From contig QNQO01006266.1 of assembly GCA_003290165.1 (NCBI GenBank), positions 27,012-91,011 of the forward strand: DNA of 64,000 nucleotides. Direction: 5' to 3'. This DNA is from Berberis thunbergii (Eukaryota > Streptophyta > Magnoliopsida > Ranunculales > Berberidaceae). The notes under the pieces are model-generated. The model made no database searches. It was not told the DNA's origin and saw nothing but the letters and a program-made list of their open reading frames with translations. Made by a program: the position numbers and the translations under genes. Shown here piece after piece: positions 33,197 to 44,035 of the stretch. The stretch's first letter is position 1, and each line of letters opens with the position of its first letter.

Positions 33197-34430
33197 GTAA
33201 GTTTATGTTAGTATAGTCTTTTAACAAAAAAAAATTGTTAGTATAGTCAACTTTTTATTCAAAACTTGTACATATAAATAACTTAGTGAAGATAAAAAAT
33301 GCATTCTACATTACTAATTTCTTAATAATTGATACTATTGTATGCACATACCTTGGTTTCCCAATTCCATTTTATGCATAGCTCTAAGCCCCAAAATAGC
33401 CAGAACACACATTCAGTTCTATTTCATTTATGTTACACTATTCATTTCTAGATTTTTCTTTGATGTTGAAGGCCATTTATGTTACAATATGATAGTTGGG
33501 GTATCTTGTGTTTGTCAGTATGATTTGAATTGCCACCTTAGGTATGAGAGGTGCCTAGGGTGAGTGTCACCTTGAGGTGAAACTTAAAGCATATAAATGA
33601 GGGTAGCATTTCCCGACAACACTTTTTATAATTATGCTATGGGTTTAAAAATGAAAAATGTTGTAAATGGAGGGCGGGCTTTTTGGCGCCCCACATGAAA
33701 AAAGTTGTGGTACAACGCAGTCCTAGTCTTATTGGCGGGTTACATGAAAAATGCAGCAGTTTCAATTTCTGCATTCTCCATATGGTATACTTTTCCGAAC
33801 TCTCTGGTGCAATAGCTCTAACAAGTACCAACTCTGGGAGTTGGGATAATTCTACAAATAATACTAACTGAGTTTAATTCGAACTTGTAGTTTGAACGTA
33901 GTTTCTTGGGAGTTAATGATATTTCTAGGTTTCTTACATGGGGCAAGGTACATTTTGGGTTATTATAAGTATCTCCACATTCAACCTATGCATACATAGA
34001 TTATAAGCATTATGTTAAATGCATCAACATTGTCAATTTTTTTATTGTTGGTTCAGATCGATAATCTAATGATGGTGCAAAATGATTATCATTCAAGTTT
34101 TAAACTCTTCTAAATTTGGTTTTGTAGGTGCCTGAAATGTGTGTTATAAGTACTTTTATTGACTTCAATAATGGATTATTATTTCTACAATCACCACGGT
34201 GCCAAGTATGAGACTGCCCAGCAACTTTATGTCAAATTCATGTAATGGTGGGAGTGAAGAGATCAATTTTCATTGAGATATAGTGTAGTAGTTTTGAGAC
34301 AATGTTGTCACTGAGATAATATTTTTTTAGTCTTGTACTCAAATCGTGATGGTAGTTTGTATGTTATGAGATGATTAATATCTATTTTTTATCATTTGGA
34401 TGCTTTACATATAATATATGCAACATTATC
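33197..34430. other. CACTA right arm, no recognised coding sequence
   Basis: AT-rich, without a convincing ORF. It may include intron sequence that travelled with the captured exon (from 33197). Confidence 0.4.
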
Positions 34431-34439
34431 TTCTATGGT

Positions 34440-34871
34440 TAAAGAAATTAGTGTTATAAAAAGTCATTTGATAGCACTTGATGAATGCTATAGAAAAAAA
34501 AAGACTTAAGAAACGCTATAGAAACTAATATAATAACATTTTTTAAATGCTATGTGAGGGTAGACAATAGCGTTTCAAAAACGCTATTGGTAACTAGACA
34601 ATAACATTTCTTAAGCACTATCACAAGCTAAATAATAACACTTTTTATACACTATTATAGGTTTAATCATAATATTTTTAAAATACTATTACAAGTTAAA
34701 CAATAGCACTTGAAAAACGCTATAAATGGTCTATTTATAATAGCGTTTCTGAAAAGCTATAAATAACCCAGTACCTATTATAGTTCCGACAGATACAACG
34801 TTTACTAAAACGCTATGATATCCTACCACAGCGTTTTTGAAACACTATGAATAAGAATTTGTGGTGTAGTG
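34440..34871 (-). repeat. Subterminal motif array of the CACTA element
   Basis: At least ten copies of 'aaacgctat', 'atagcgttt' and close variants occur in both orientations, leading to the terminus 'gtggtgtagtg'. Such arrays bind CACTA transposase in studied members of the superfamily. Confidence 0.75.
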
Positions 34872-35098
34872 CATCCTCCAACACTTAATATATAAGACCT
34901 CTCCAACACTTAATATGTAAGACCTATACATGGTCGTGTTCGGACTTTTTAGGTTTGAGAATAAACCTCCACGATTTTCAAACATCCTCCAATACTTTAT
35001 TCGCATTGAAAATACCTAGCTTTCCATCTTGGACCAAACAATAGAAAAAGGCCGTCACAAAAATAGGACTGCAATGAGAAGCAGTGCATTGCACCTTA
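34872..35098 (-). pseudogene. Middle fragment of the DUF295/F-box-like gene, with internal duplication
   Basis: On the minus strand, the reading continues across the 4-bp TSD 'ctta' of the chromovirus from the N-terminal piece. It gives PIFVTAFFYCLVQDGKLGIF, then NANKVLEDV and a stop. 'FYxLxxDGKLGxF' is the typical centre of DUF295 proteins. After the stop comes KSWRFILKPKKSEHDH. A roughly 120-bp segment ('gtattggaggatg' through 'ataggtcttacat') is present here and again at the start of the C-terminal piece (28546-28630). The gene therefore had an internal direct duplication before the CACTA element entered. Confidence 0.7.
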
Positions 35099-35539
35099 TG
35101 TCACGGGCTTTCTTTTCACAAGGTACTTCCCGTGCGGCACTAGCAAACTTTGCCCCAAGTTATCAAAGAAAGCTAGTCAGCCTTGCCCACAAAAGACTTA
35201 CTTAGACTTTGGAAAACTAAGCAAGCTAAGAACACACAAGAGAGCTAAAGAGAACTAGAACTTGTATTGCTTGAATTCTCTGAGGTGATTACAAGAAATG
35301 AGGCCTTAGCCTATTTATACAACTCCACCTCCTCAATGGACGGTGGTGATCATTTCAATCTAACGGTCTATATTGAGTTTCTACACACTTCCTTAGAAAT
35401 ATCTAAGGACTAGAATCCTATGGAACTTTGTGGAGTCTTATGGGAGGTTCTAGAGAACTCTCTCTAGAACAATGTGGAATATTCTACATTATGTACACTT
35501 GCCAACCTCACTTGGCTAGGCAAGAAAATAGTTGTGACA
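35099..35539 (-). mobile_element. 3' LTR of the Galadriel-like element
   Basis: On the plus strand it starts 'tgtcacgggctttc' and ends 'atagttgtgaca' (TGTCAC...GTGACA), 441 bp. I found no difference from the copy at 40156-40596. Confidence 0.92.
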
Positions 35540-35556
35540 TTCTCCCCCACCTAATC
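35540..35556 (-). other. Polypurine tract of the Galadriel-like element
   Basis: The minus strand reads 'ttaggtgggggagaa' directly before the LTR. Confidence 0.8.
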
Positions 35557-38500
35557 AGGCGACGTCCTCGTTGCCTTCAAATCCTCGTACGCTTTGATTT
35601 GCTCCTTGAATTGCCACAAATGTTGGATTGGCTCCCAACTGGCTTCAGTTTCTGGCAATCCCTTCCACTTGACGAGTAACTCATGTGTGGGAGGTTGGTT
35701 GGAATGACGCACCACACGATCTGACAAGATAATCTCTGGTTCCTTGTCATGTTGGATCCTCATGCCCATTGGTGCTCTTTGTGAAACTCCTCGATTTGGA
35801 TCATCCCGATCTTCCTTGTACGGTTTCAGTAGGCTCACATGGAAGACTGGATGAAACTTGATCCTCGGCGGCAACTCGACCTTGTAGGCTTGCTTTCCTA
35901 CTTTCTTGACTATGGGGAAAGGACCCTCATATCTTCTAATAAGGCCACGATGCAGTCCAGAAAGTCTGGCATGAGCATGCATCTTGACAAGCACAAGGTC
36001 TCCAACCTGAAACTCTCGAGGCCGTCTCTTCTTGTCGGCCCACTTCTTCATCCTCTTGGAGGCCTTTTCCAAGTAAGCTCGAGCCTCATCAGCTTGATCA
36101 TTCCATCCTTTGGCAAACTTATAAGCTGATGGACTCACTCCTGTGTAGCCAGTGGCAATAGAACTCGGGGTCATAGGTTGTTGTCCCATGACAATCTCGA
36201 ATGGGCTACGACCCGTCGCTTCACTCTTCTGCAAGTTGAAAGAGAATTGGGCAACATCTAGCAACTTAGCCCAATCTCGTTGGTTGGCACTCACATAGTG
36301 CCTAAGGTATAACTCCAGTAAAGCATTCATCCTCTCTGTTTGACCATCCGTTTGAGGATGAAAGCTAGTAGAGAAATTAAGGTCGGTACCCAATAACTTG
36401 AACAACTCAGTCCAAAATTTCCCCGTGAACCGAGTATCCCGATCACTGATGATAGATTTAGGCACACCCCAATACTTTACCACATGTTTGAGGAATAAAT
36501 GTGCGGCTTGCTCGGCTGTGCATTCCTTGGTGTGGGAATAAAGGTGGCATACTTTGAAAATCTGTCCACGACCACAAGGATCCAATTGCAACCCTCGGAT
36601 GTAGGCAACCCGACTATGAAATCTAAAGAAACACTCTCCCAAGGTCTCTCTGGGATGGGGAGGGGTTCAAGTAAGCCGGCAGGTGATTGTTGCTCCACTT
36701 TGTCTTGTTGGCATACAAGACAAGTCTTCACATATGCTTCGATATCATCCCTCATATGTGGCCAGTAATAGGAATCTTCAACAAGAGCAAGAGTTCGATG
36801 TATACCTGGATGTCCCGCCCACTTGCTATCATGGCATTCTCTCAAGACTTCCTTCCTTAGGTTGTCATGAGGTGGAACATAGATTCGCCTTCCCTTAGAG
36901 TATATCAAGCCATTCTCCACCCAAAACCGCCTTGTCTTCCCATCTTTGACAAGAGCTATGATGGTTTGAGCCATGGAATCATGTGCCAATCCTTCCTTTA
37001 TGCGTTCCTTCAAGTTGCTTTGAGGTTGACTTATGTCAGCAAGTTCTCCTTTTCTACTCAAAGCATCTGCAACAAGATTAGCTTTGCCAGGCTTGTACTC
37101 CAAAGTGTAATCGAACTCTGCCAAGAAATCTTGCCACCTAGCTTGTTTTGGTGTGAGCTTCTTCTGTGTCTGGAAGTAGCTAGTGGCAACATTGTCGGTC
37201 TTGACCACAAATTTGCTCCCAAGCAAGTAATGTCGCCATGTTCGTAGGCAGTGCACAACCGCTGTCATTTCCTTCTCTTGTACTGTGTACCGCCTCTCAG
37301 TATCATTGAGCTTCCTACTTTCAAAGGCAATAGGATGCCCTTCTTGCATCAGTACCCCACCAATAGCAAAGTCGGAAGCATCCGTGTGTACCTCAAAAGA
37401 CATAGAATGGTTGGGAAGTGCCAACACCGGTTCTTCCACAATTGCCTTCTTCAATCCTTCGAAAGCTTGCTGGCATTTTGAACTCCAATCCCAACTTCGT
37501 CCCTTCTTGAGCAAGTCTGTCAATGGAGTGGCTATGGAAGAGTAGCCTTTGATGAACCTTCTATAATAGTTCACCAAGCCAAGGAAAGATCTTAACTCGG
37601 TGACTTTGGTCGGTGATTCCCAATCTTGGATGGCTTGTACCTTGGACTTGTCCATGCGAAGCTTGCCCTTGCCAATGATATGACCCAAGAATGTCACCTC
37701 TTCTTGGGCAAATGAGCACTTCTCCTTTTTGACATAGAGCTCGTTCTCCTTCAAGGTTTGGAACACTTGCCTCAAGTGATCCATATGTTCCTCCAATGTC
37801 TTACTATATATCACAATGTCATCAAGGTACACAACTACGAACCGATCAAGGTAAGGAGCTAGTACCTTATTCATTAGAGTGCAAAATGTGGCCGGCGCAT
37901 TAGTTAAACCAAATGGCATGACTAAGAACTCGTAAGACCCGTACCTTGTAACACATGCCGTCTTTGGTTCATCTCCTTTGGCTATGCGGACTTGATAATA
38001 TCCCGAGCGCAAGTCAAGCTTGGTAAAGTACCTTGCATCACCAAGTTGATCAAAGAGATCTGCAATAAGTGGAATCGGGTACTTGTTCTTGATAGTGACC
38101 TTGTTGAGTGCTCGATAGTCAATACAAAGCCGTAGGGATCCATCATGTTTCTTTTGAAATAAGACCGGCGCACCATATGGAGCTTTGGAAGGTCGGATAT
38201 AACCAGCATCTAGTAAATCCTTTAATTGTCTTCTTAGCTCCTCGAGCTCAGGAGGTGCCATACGATAAGGAGCAAATGCGGATGGCTTTGCTCCAACTTC
38301 TAACTCAATAGCATGATCCACCTCTCTCCTTGGTGGAAGCTTTTTAGGCAACTCGGCAGGCATAACATCCTTATACTCCTTGAGAACATCTTGGACAGCC
38401 TTAGGTGCATTCACCTCTCCATCCATGGGACCTTCATCTTCCTTGAGGGTAGCCAAGTAAGTGGGCTCATTTCTCTTTACACCTTTAGAAAGTTGGAGAG

Positions 38501-40100
38501 CGGACACCATTCTCTCCTTACCTATCTCCCTTACTACGGGCACAACACAAGGTTGTCCCTTCTCCATGATGCACATGGTGTTGGCATATGGTACCAGAAA
38601 AGCCTTCACCATGTCCAAGAAGTCTATACCCAAATAGAATTTGTGATCATCAATTGGGGCAATAGTTATGTCGACTTTACCTTGCCATTGTCCAAGCCGA
38701 ATATCGGTGCCACGAGCTACTCCTTCAATTGGGAGACTTTTAGCATTGACTCCCTTGATATAACCTTTCTCCTTTGTATATGATAGGCCAATTTCTTCAG
38801 CAAGGTCTTTGGCCATGTAAACTGTGTCGGCTCCGGTATCCACCATGGCTTTCAAAGTCTTGTCCCCAATCTCGGTTTCCACGTACATCCTTCCACGTGG
38901 TTGTTCTTCGACCTTAGCTTGAATGGCACTTAGGAGATTCATTGAGGCGATCCTCCTTTCCTCCTTTGCTTCTTCCTCCATGACAAGCGCGGCGAGTTTC
39001 CCCCGGTTTGGACACTCAAATGCCCGATGGGGTCCACTACATAAGAAGCAAGACATTTTCTTAGGTGATCCATCTCTTTTCTCCTTCCCCTTGTCTTTGG
39101 AGTACTTGTGTTCCTTGAAGGACTTCTCTTTGTCTCCCCCACCTTTGCCATCACTACTCGACCTTTTCCCTTGTCCCTTGGATGAGTCCTTTCTTTTGAA
39201 CTCAATCAAGGATTCGGCCGCAGCCATAGCCGTTGCAAGGTCTTGCACACCTCGCCTCTTCAATTCCAACTTGGCCCAACCCGTTAGGCCATCAAGGAAG
39301 CTAAACAAAGCATACTTTTCTCCCATGTCAGGAATCTCCAAGAGCAACTCTGAGAACTCCTTCACATACTCCCTTATGTGGCCTTCCTTATGTTGAAGGC
39401 GACGAAGCTTGGCCCTAGCTTCGTTCTCGGCATCCTCCGGGTAGAATTGTCTCTTGAGTTCCTTCGTGAACTCTTCCCAAGTGTCGATGGTGCATAATCC
39501 TTTCTTGACATCATCGGACCTTCTGCGCCACCAAACTGTAGCAACATCGTTTAAATATAAGGAGACACTACGTACCTTTGATGCTTCATCTATTATGCCA
39601 ACCGCATCAAAGTAGCGCTCCATGTTCCACAAGAAGTTGTCGATCTCCCTTGCACTCCTTGCCCCACCATAGGCCTTAGGTTTGGGAGCTTCGACTCTGT
39701 GGGTGACTGTCCCTGGCGTAGTCCCACCATTGGCTACTGCAGCCATGCACACCCTGAGCTGAGTTTCAAGTTTCTCAACTCTTTCTTTGTAAGCTTCCAT
39801 CTCCTCATCTTTAGCAACAACTTTGGCTTCTAGGGACTCGATCTTTTTGGACACCATGTCCACTACTGCGTTTAAGGCTCCTTGCATCTCTTCCCGGAGC
39901 TCCTGGTCCTCCCCGTTGGACGCTTGCCCCTCGATGCGTAGTTCCATGTCTTCAACTTTTTCCCTTAAGTCGGACATGGTGGCACACAACTTGGCCAACC
40001 TTTCATCCATCGCAGCGATTAAGTCCTTAGACTTGTCCTTGCGGACTTTCCCACCTTTGTCAGTGTTGCCAATTGCTGGGTTGTTGACCTCTGACGACAT
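35551..40100 (-). pseudogene. Gag-pol polyprotein of the Galadriel-like element, one frameshift
   Basis: The start is the ATG at 40100 ([12 protein letters not shown]), downstream of the PBS. An upstream in-frame reading begins inside the PBS and is unlikely to be used. From this ATG: coiled coil about 40-120, gag core 160-300, zinc knuckle C351, C354, H358, C363, protease DTG at 421-423, RT with [11 protein letters not shown] at about 756-766, RNase H near 905-985, and integrase from about 1085 (zinc pair near 1127-1130, core LDFIVG near 1160). The frame breaks near 36527, consistent with loss of one base. Integrase then continues in another frame (35551-36530), with SDRDTRF, HPQTDGQTERMN and a chromodomain (HELLVKWKGLPETEASWEP). 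Apart from this single break the 1,500-odd codons are open. Confidence 0.9.
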
Positions 40101-40141
40101 TCTCTTGTGTATGATGATTTCACCAACTTTGCCAAACCTTG

Positions 40142-40155
40142 GCTCTGATACCAAC
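40142..40155 (-). other. Primer-binding site, tRNA-iMet
   Basis: The minus strand reads 'ttggtatcagagcc' immediately after the 5' LTR, a perfect plant initiator-tRNA complement. Confidence 0.9.
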
Positions 40156-40596
40156 TGTCACGGGCTTTCTTTTCACAAGGTACTTCCCGTGCGGCACTAG
40201 CAAACTTTGCCCCAAGTTATCAAAGAAAGCTAGTCAGCCTTGCCCACAAAAGACTTACTTAGACTTTGGAAAACTAAGCAAGCTAAGAACACACAAGAGA
40301 GCTAAAGAGAACTAGAACTTGTATTGCTTGAATTCTCTGAGGTGATTACAAGAAATGAGGCCTTAGCCTATTTATACAACTCCACCTCCTCAATGGACGG
40401 TGGTGATCATTTCAATCTAACGGTCTATATTGAGTTTCTACACACTTCCTTAGAAATATCTAAGGACTAGAATCCTATGGAACTTTGTGGAGTCTTATGG
40501 GAGGTTCTAGAGAACTCTCTCTAGAACAATGTGGAATATTCTACATTATGTACACTTGCCAACCTCACTTGGCTAGGCAAGAAAATAGTTGTGACA
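40156..40596 (-). mobile_element. 5' LTR of the Galadriel-like element
   Basis: 441 bp, same ends as the 3' LTR. It is followed on the right by TSD 'ctta' and the F-box-like gene. Confidence 0.92.
40368..40377 (-). promoter_or_regulatory. TATA box in the 5' LTR
   Basis: The minus strand reads 'gtataaatag'. It sits mid-LTR, as expected for the U3 promoter driving the element. The same box is at 35311-35320 in the other LTR. Confidence 0.65.
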
Positions 40597-41139
40597 CTTA
40601 GTACAACCAAAAAGATCTTTCCAAATAGTTTCTCCATATAGATAGATAAACATATCACTCCATTCTGGATTTAATATTTCACAGTGGCAAAAAACTATAC
40701 AATCTGATGAAGTTGGTGAAACTGAGAAGGTGATTCCCACAACATGGTGGTACCATAGAAAAGACAGTTCAGGCAGTTTGATGTTTTTTCTGGTGAAAGG
40801 GTTGAAAAGGAAGAAGTGAGCATCCTCTCTTGTAATTAACAACCAACCATATTTCGCCTGGTGAATAATTGCACCTACTAGTTCAGGGGTGTCCGTGAAA
40901 TAAGTATGAATGCAAATTGGGTAGTGAAATTTGCACAAAAACTTGTTGTGGTGTTTGGGAGGGACATCAACTATGAGTTGATCGGTAATGGTATGATAGG
41001 GTGACATACAACCAGGTTTTGCATGTGAGACAAACTGTAGGCAATCACCTACAGAAAGATGTGAGATGACCATCTCTGAGATCTTCATAAGGTGCTTCCA
41101 AGCCACTTGTTCATCCACCTTAATTCTTTTTTGCTTCAC
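40597..41139 (-). pseudogene. N-terminal part of a DUF295/F-box-like gene
   Basis: An open frame from MKQKRIKVDEQVAW runs 180 residues to the chromovirus insertion. ISEMVISHLSVGDCLQFVSH resembles an F-box (helix with leucines and 'SxGDxLxF'). YGWLLITREDAHFFLFNPFT and RKNIKLPEL form the signature of the DUF295 beta-propeller-like domain of plant F-box proteins, which usually act as substrate adaptors of SCF ubiquitin ligases. The last residues before the break are FGCTK. The ORF then reads into the LTR and stops. The middle and C-terminal pieces lie beyond the insertion at 35098 and 28630. Confidence 0.75.
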
Positions 41140-41268
41140 TTGAAAGCATAATCGAACACGTCTAAGTCAGAATAAAAAGCATTTCTTATGGAAATTAAGG
41201 ATTTGAAATCCTACTAAAAAGATTCAAGTCAACATAACTGTAAATATCATCAAAACCACAAATCAAAA
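41140..41268. other. Upstream flank of the F-box-like gene
   Basis: A short AT-rich stretch between the gene start and the MITE. It may contain the former promoter; no TATA box is convincing. Confidence 0.35.
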
Positions 41269-41418
41269 CACTACCAAATTGACATTTTTGTAACAACTCC
41301 TATAAAAGTATTACTTTTGAGCTGTAACAGTACATCAGACAATTTTACACATTTTCACAAACAAGTGATACAATAATTGTATCACCATGAAGAGTATGGT
41401 GCTACAAGTGATACTATT

Positions 41419-41962
41419 TGATGATACATCAAAATAGACCGACTATTACGACCATACACGTGGCATGAAGACCCATCACAAAAATATAACGATCGATCTA
41501 TTGGACCAGTTCATAAACCTAGGAAGAATGAGGCCAATTATAGAGGCTCAGACTAGGCCCACCACTAAAGAAAAGTAAACAAGACCCGAATCCGAGCCAA
41601 AGTCCAGGCTTGGTATGCATTCTCTTATAAAGAAGAAGAACGTTGCACCAAGAAAGAGTCGTGGAAGAACTTACGCCTCCACGAACGCATATTCTTTAAG
41701 GAGAAGACTGTTACAAAAACATCTCCTTCTGTTGCGCCTCATATGCTTAAGTCACGCCAAGAGTTAACCACGATCATTATAAAATGTAAAGAAAACATTC
41801 GCCAAAGGTATGTAACTTTAACTAAGTTTTGTCCATATTTATATCCTTCTTTCAACAAAGTTATTGACTTAAGCATCGGAGTGCTTTCGGCCACAAAAAA
41901 GTGGCAGTCTAACAATTGTTTTGCAGGTCAAACTCACAAGAGGACGATTTTTGGACGCATCA
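41419..41962 (+). mobile_element. 5' LTR of Tat element B
   Basis: 544 bp from 'tgatgatacatcaaaatag' to 'ttttggacgcatca'. It contains the box 'aagcatcggagtgctttcgg' shared by the family. Confidence 0.88.
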
Positions 41963-41985
41963 GTTTGGCCGTCCATTGGGAACGA
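41963..41985 (+). other. Primer-binding region of Tat element B
   Basis: 'gtttggccgtccattgggaa' directly follows the 5' LTR, similar to 'tttggcgccgtctgtgggaa' seen after LTRs of other Tat elements. Which tRNA primes it was not determined. Confidence 0.55.
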
Positions 41986-42119
41986 TGAGTTTTCTTTTTC
42001 TAAAAACAGAACACACAGTGGCAAGGCTCACTAAAACCTAACAAAAGATCGACGAAGCCATCATAAGGTATAATGTAGTCTACAGATTCCAACCCAGTAA
42101 TGATCGTGACAACTTTCCC

Positions 42120-43770
42120 ACTGACGCATCACTAACGGCTCAGGGAGAAGATGCAACCCGAAACACCGAACCAATAGCATCTGAGACTGCAGATCCACTA
42201 CACGCAATAGACCAGACAAATCAGTCGACAGTCAGCGCTGCCATGAACCCTAGGGTAGACTCGCTCATGGCCCAGATAAAATACATGACAAAAATGTTGG
42301 AGAAAATCACCCAAGAACGCGTTCAGCTAGTTGACCCTACTCTAGCACCGCCTCAACAAAACTCCATTATTCGAACTCAAGGGAGTGAAGAAGCCTTAGC
42401 GGAACCCCAACGGGGTTAAGTTCGAGAACAGTGAGCTCCACTGAGACAAGACTCAGTGCGGCGGAACAGTCGCTGAGATCTCGTTCATGATCGGAGTCAC
42501 GGACCCCAATGTACTATACGAGTTGGCGAAGCCACCATTCTCTGACAAACTCATGAAGAAAGCAATGCCAAAGAAATTCACTATGCCAAAGTTCAAAGTG
42601 TACGATGGTACCACCCACCCAACTGATCACCTAAGACATTTTCACCACATGATAACTTTAAAAGAAACCACGGAGTCGATCTCGTGCAGAATGTTCCCAA
42701 CCAGCCTCACATCCATAACAATGAATTGGTTCAACAGCCTGCCACCGAGGTCAATAAATTTTTTTCAGGCCTTAGCCATTGCTTTCATTACTAGATTCAT
42801 CGGGAGCCAACGAATGAGGAAAGGACCCCACTACCTTCTGCACATCCGACAAAATCCAGAAGAAACAATACAGGAGTATGTTACTCGCTTCACCAACGAG
42901 TTAACGATGATTGATGGATGCAGTGACGACACAACCGCTGTAACTTTCATTGCAGGTTGGAGAGAGAGGCACCTTCTTCGACCCCACTACCTCCAAAATA
43001 ACACAGAAACATAACTACCTTGAAGAAATGAAAGTTGCGAGGAGAAAGAATGAGCAAAAGACGGAGAACCAATCGAGGAAACGAGAAAAAAAAGATGAAA
43101 AAGGCGAGATGACGGATCACAGGAGGACAATAGTCATTTAAAGAAACATCAAAGCGACGGACGCACAAAGCTCAACCAGCAGGAATCCACGAAATCATAA
43201 TCGGCATGACCCAATCATGAGTGAATAACAAACGTAATGAGGAAAGAGTATAAACCATACACAACCCTAAAACACAAGCCGAATTGACATCTTAAAACAA
43301 TATCAAACTGGGAGAATGTCAACTGGCCAACCAAGATGAAAGGAGACCCGAAAGGAAGAGACAATAGAAAATACTGTTCTTTCCACGAGGACCACGGACA
43401 TGATACAGATAACTGCTATAAGTTGAAAGATGAAATCGAGCATTGGATCAAGAGAGGATGACTAGACGAGTTTGTCGGCATATCAGACAAACAGTTTAAA
43501 AGTAAAGAAGAGGCAGATGCTACAACCACCGGATCAAAGGAACGGTCAAGGGAATTGATACATGCTCTATACTGCATCCGCCCTGGGAAAAAATCACCTC
43601 CTACTCGAACAGACCTACATCGAAGTCGAAAGACCAACGTTTCAAAAACCCTAACATCAGAGACAAATTTGGCTAAAGTCACTTATAAAGAAACTAAAGA
43701 ACTCCATAAGGCCCTAACAAGCAGTGTCAAACGAAGAGCAATAACGACCCAAGCAAATGAGGTCATAAAT
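42120..43770 (+). pseudogene. Gag of Tat element B
   Basis: An N-terminal part (42120-42430) is low-complexity and polar. The main ORF 42487-43014 encodes MIGVTDPNVLYELAKPPFSD, then MPKFKVYDGTTHPTDHLRHF, MNWFNSLPPRSINFFQALAI and NPEETIQEYVTRFTNEL, the retrotransposon gag core. Near 42955 the frame shifts into 42950-43141. A 'YCSFHEDHGHDTDNCYKL' segment at about 43378 replaces a normal zinc knuckle, and the end is WIKRG then a stop. The coding trace ends near 43770 just where protease should begin. Gag forms the particle. Confidence 0.8.
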
Positions 43771-44030
43771 TAAAGGGAATAACAGAGGCACGAACGCTAA
43801 CGTGAATATAAACATTAGCAACGCAGGAATAAAAGAAGAAACACTCCACAATGTAATGGAGCCATTCCAGGAGAACGATTACTAAAATGGTTGAAGAATC
43901 AATAAAGTTTCATTTTCAGAATCAACACCTCACAAAAGAAAAATAGCTACATAGCACAGGTATGAAAAACAATCGGCGCAAAAAGTCCAAAAGGAATTAG
44001 GATGCAAGTCAAATATTCAAAGTAAACTTC
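43771..44030. other. Gag-to-array spacer of element B
   Basis: No domain is visible. This is where about 3 kb of pol would lie in a complete element such as A. Confidence 0.5.
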
Positions 44031-44035
44031 AGGTC

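Larger units (their letters stand above)
28631..34871. mobile_element. CACTA element carrying captured host exons
   Basis: The left end reads 'cacaacactacaactcc' and the right end, inverted, 'cactacaccacaaattc'; they align over about 25 bases with a matching 'cttatt.at' after the first 17. TSD 'cat' lies on both sides (28628-28630 and 34872-34874). The right 430 bases hold many 'aaacgctat' or 'atagcgttt' subterminal motifs, typical of CACTA. No transposase is recognisable. The body contains a HOP fragment, a BCAT-like exon and a later gypsy insertion. Without that insertion the element is about 3.3 kb. Confidence 0.8.
35099..40596 (-). mobile_element. Young chromodomain Ty3/gypsy element (Galadriel-like)
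   Basis: A complete 5.5-kb element with 441-bp LTRs that I read as identical, a tRNA-iMet PBS, a single gag-pol reading, a chromodomain and a polypurine tract. TSD 'ctta' flanks it (35095-35098, 40597-40600). Identical LTRs mean very recent insertion. The gag knuckle spacing (C-x2-C-x3-H-x4-C) and the short LTRs suggest the Galadriel clade, but that clade call is inference. It interrupts the DUF295/F-box-like gene. Confidence 0.92.

Noticed and set aside
28636..34871. CACTA left end at 28636 ('cactacaactcc')
   Set aside because: Starting at 28631 gives both a better terminal-repeat alignment and the matching TSD 'cat'.
40101..40154. Upstream in-frame start of the chromovirus polyprotein at 40154
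   Set aside because: The codon there is not ATG and lies in the primer-binding site; the ATG at 40100 is more plausible.
40573..41139. Intact small F-box gene of 188 residues
   Set aside because: The last residues are translated from the LTR; the true reading continues beyond the insertion at 35098.
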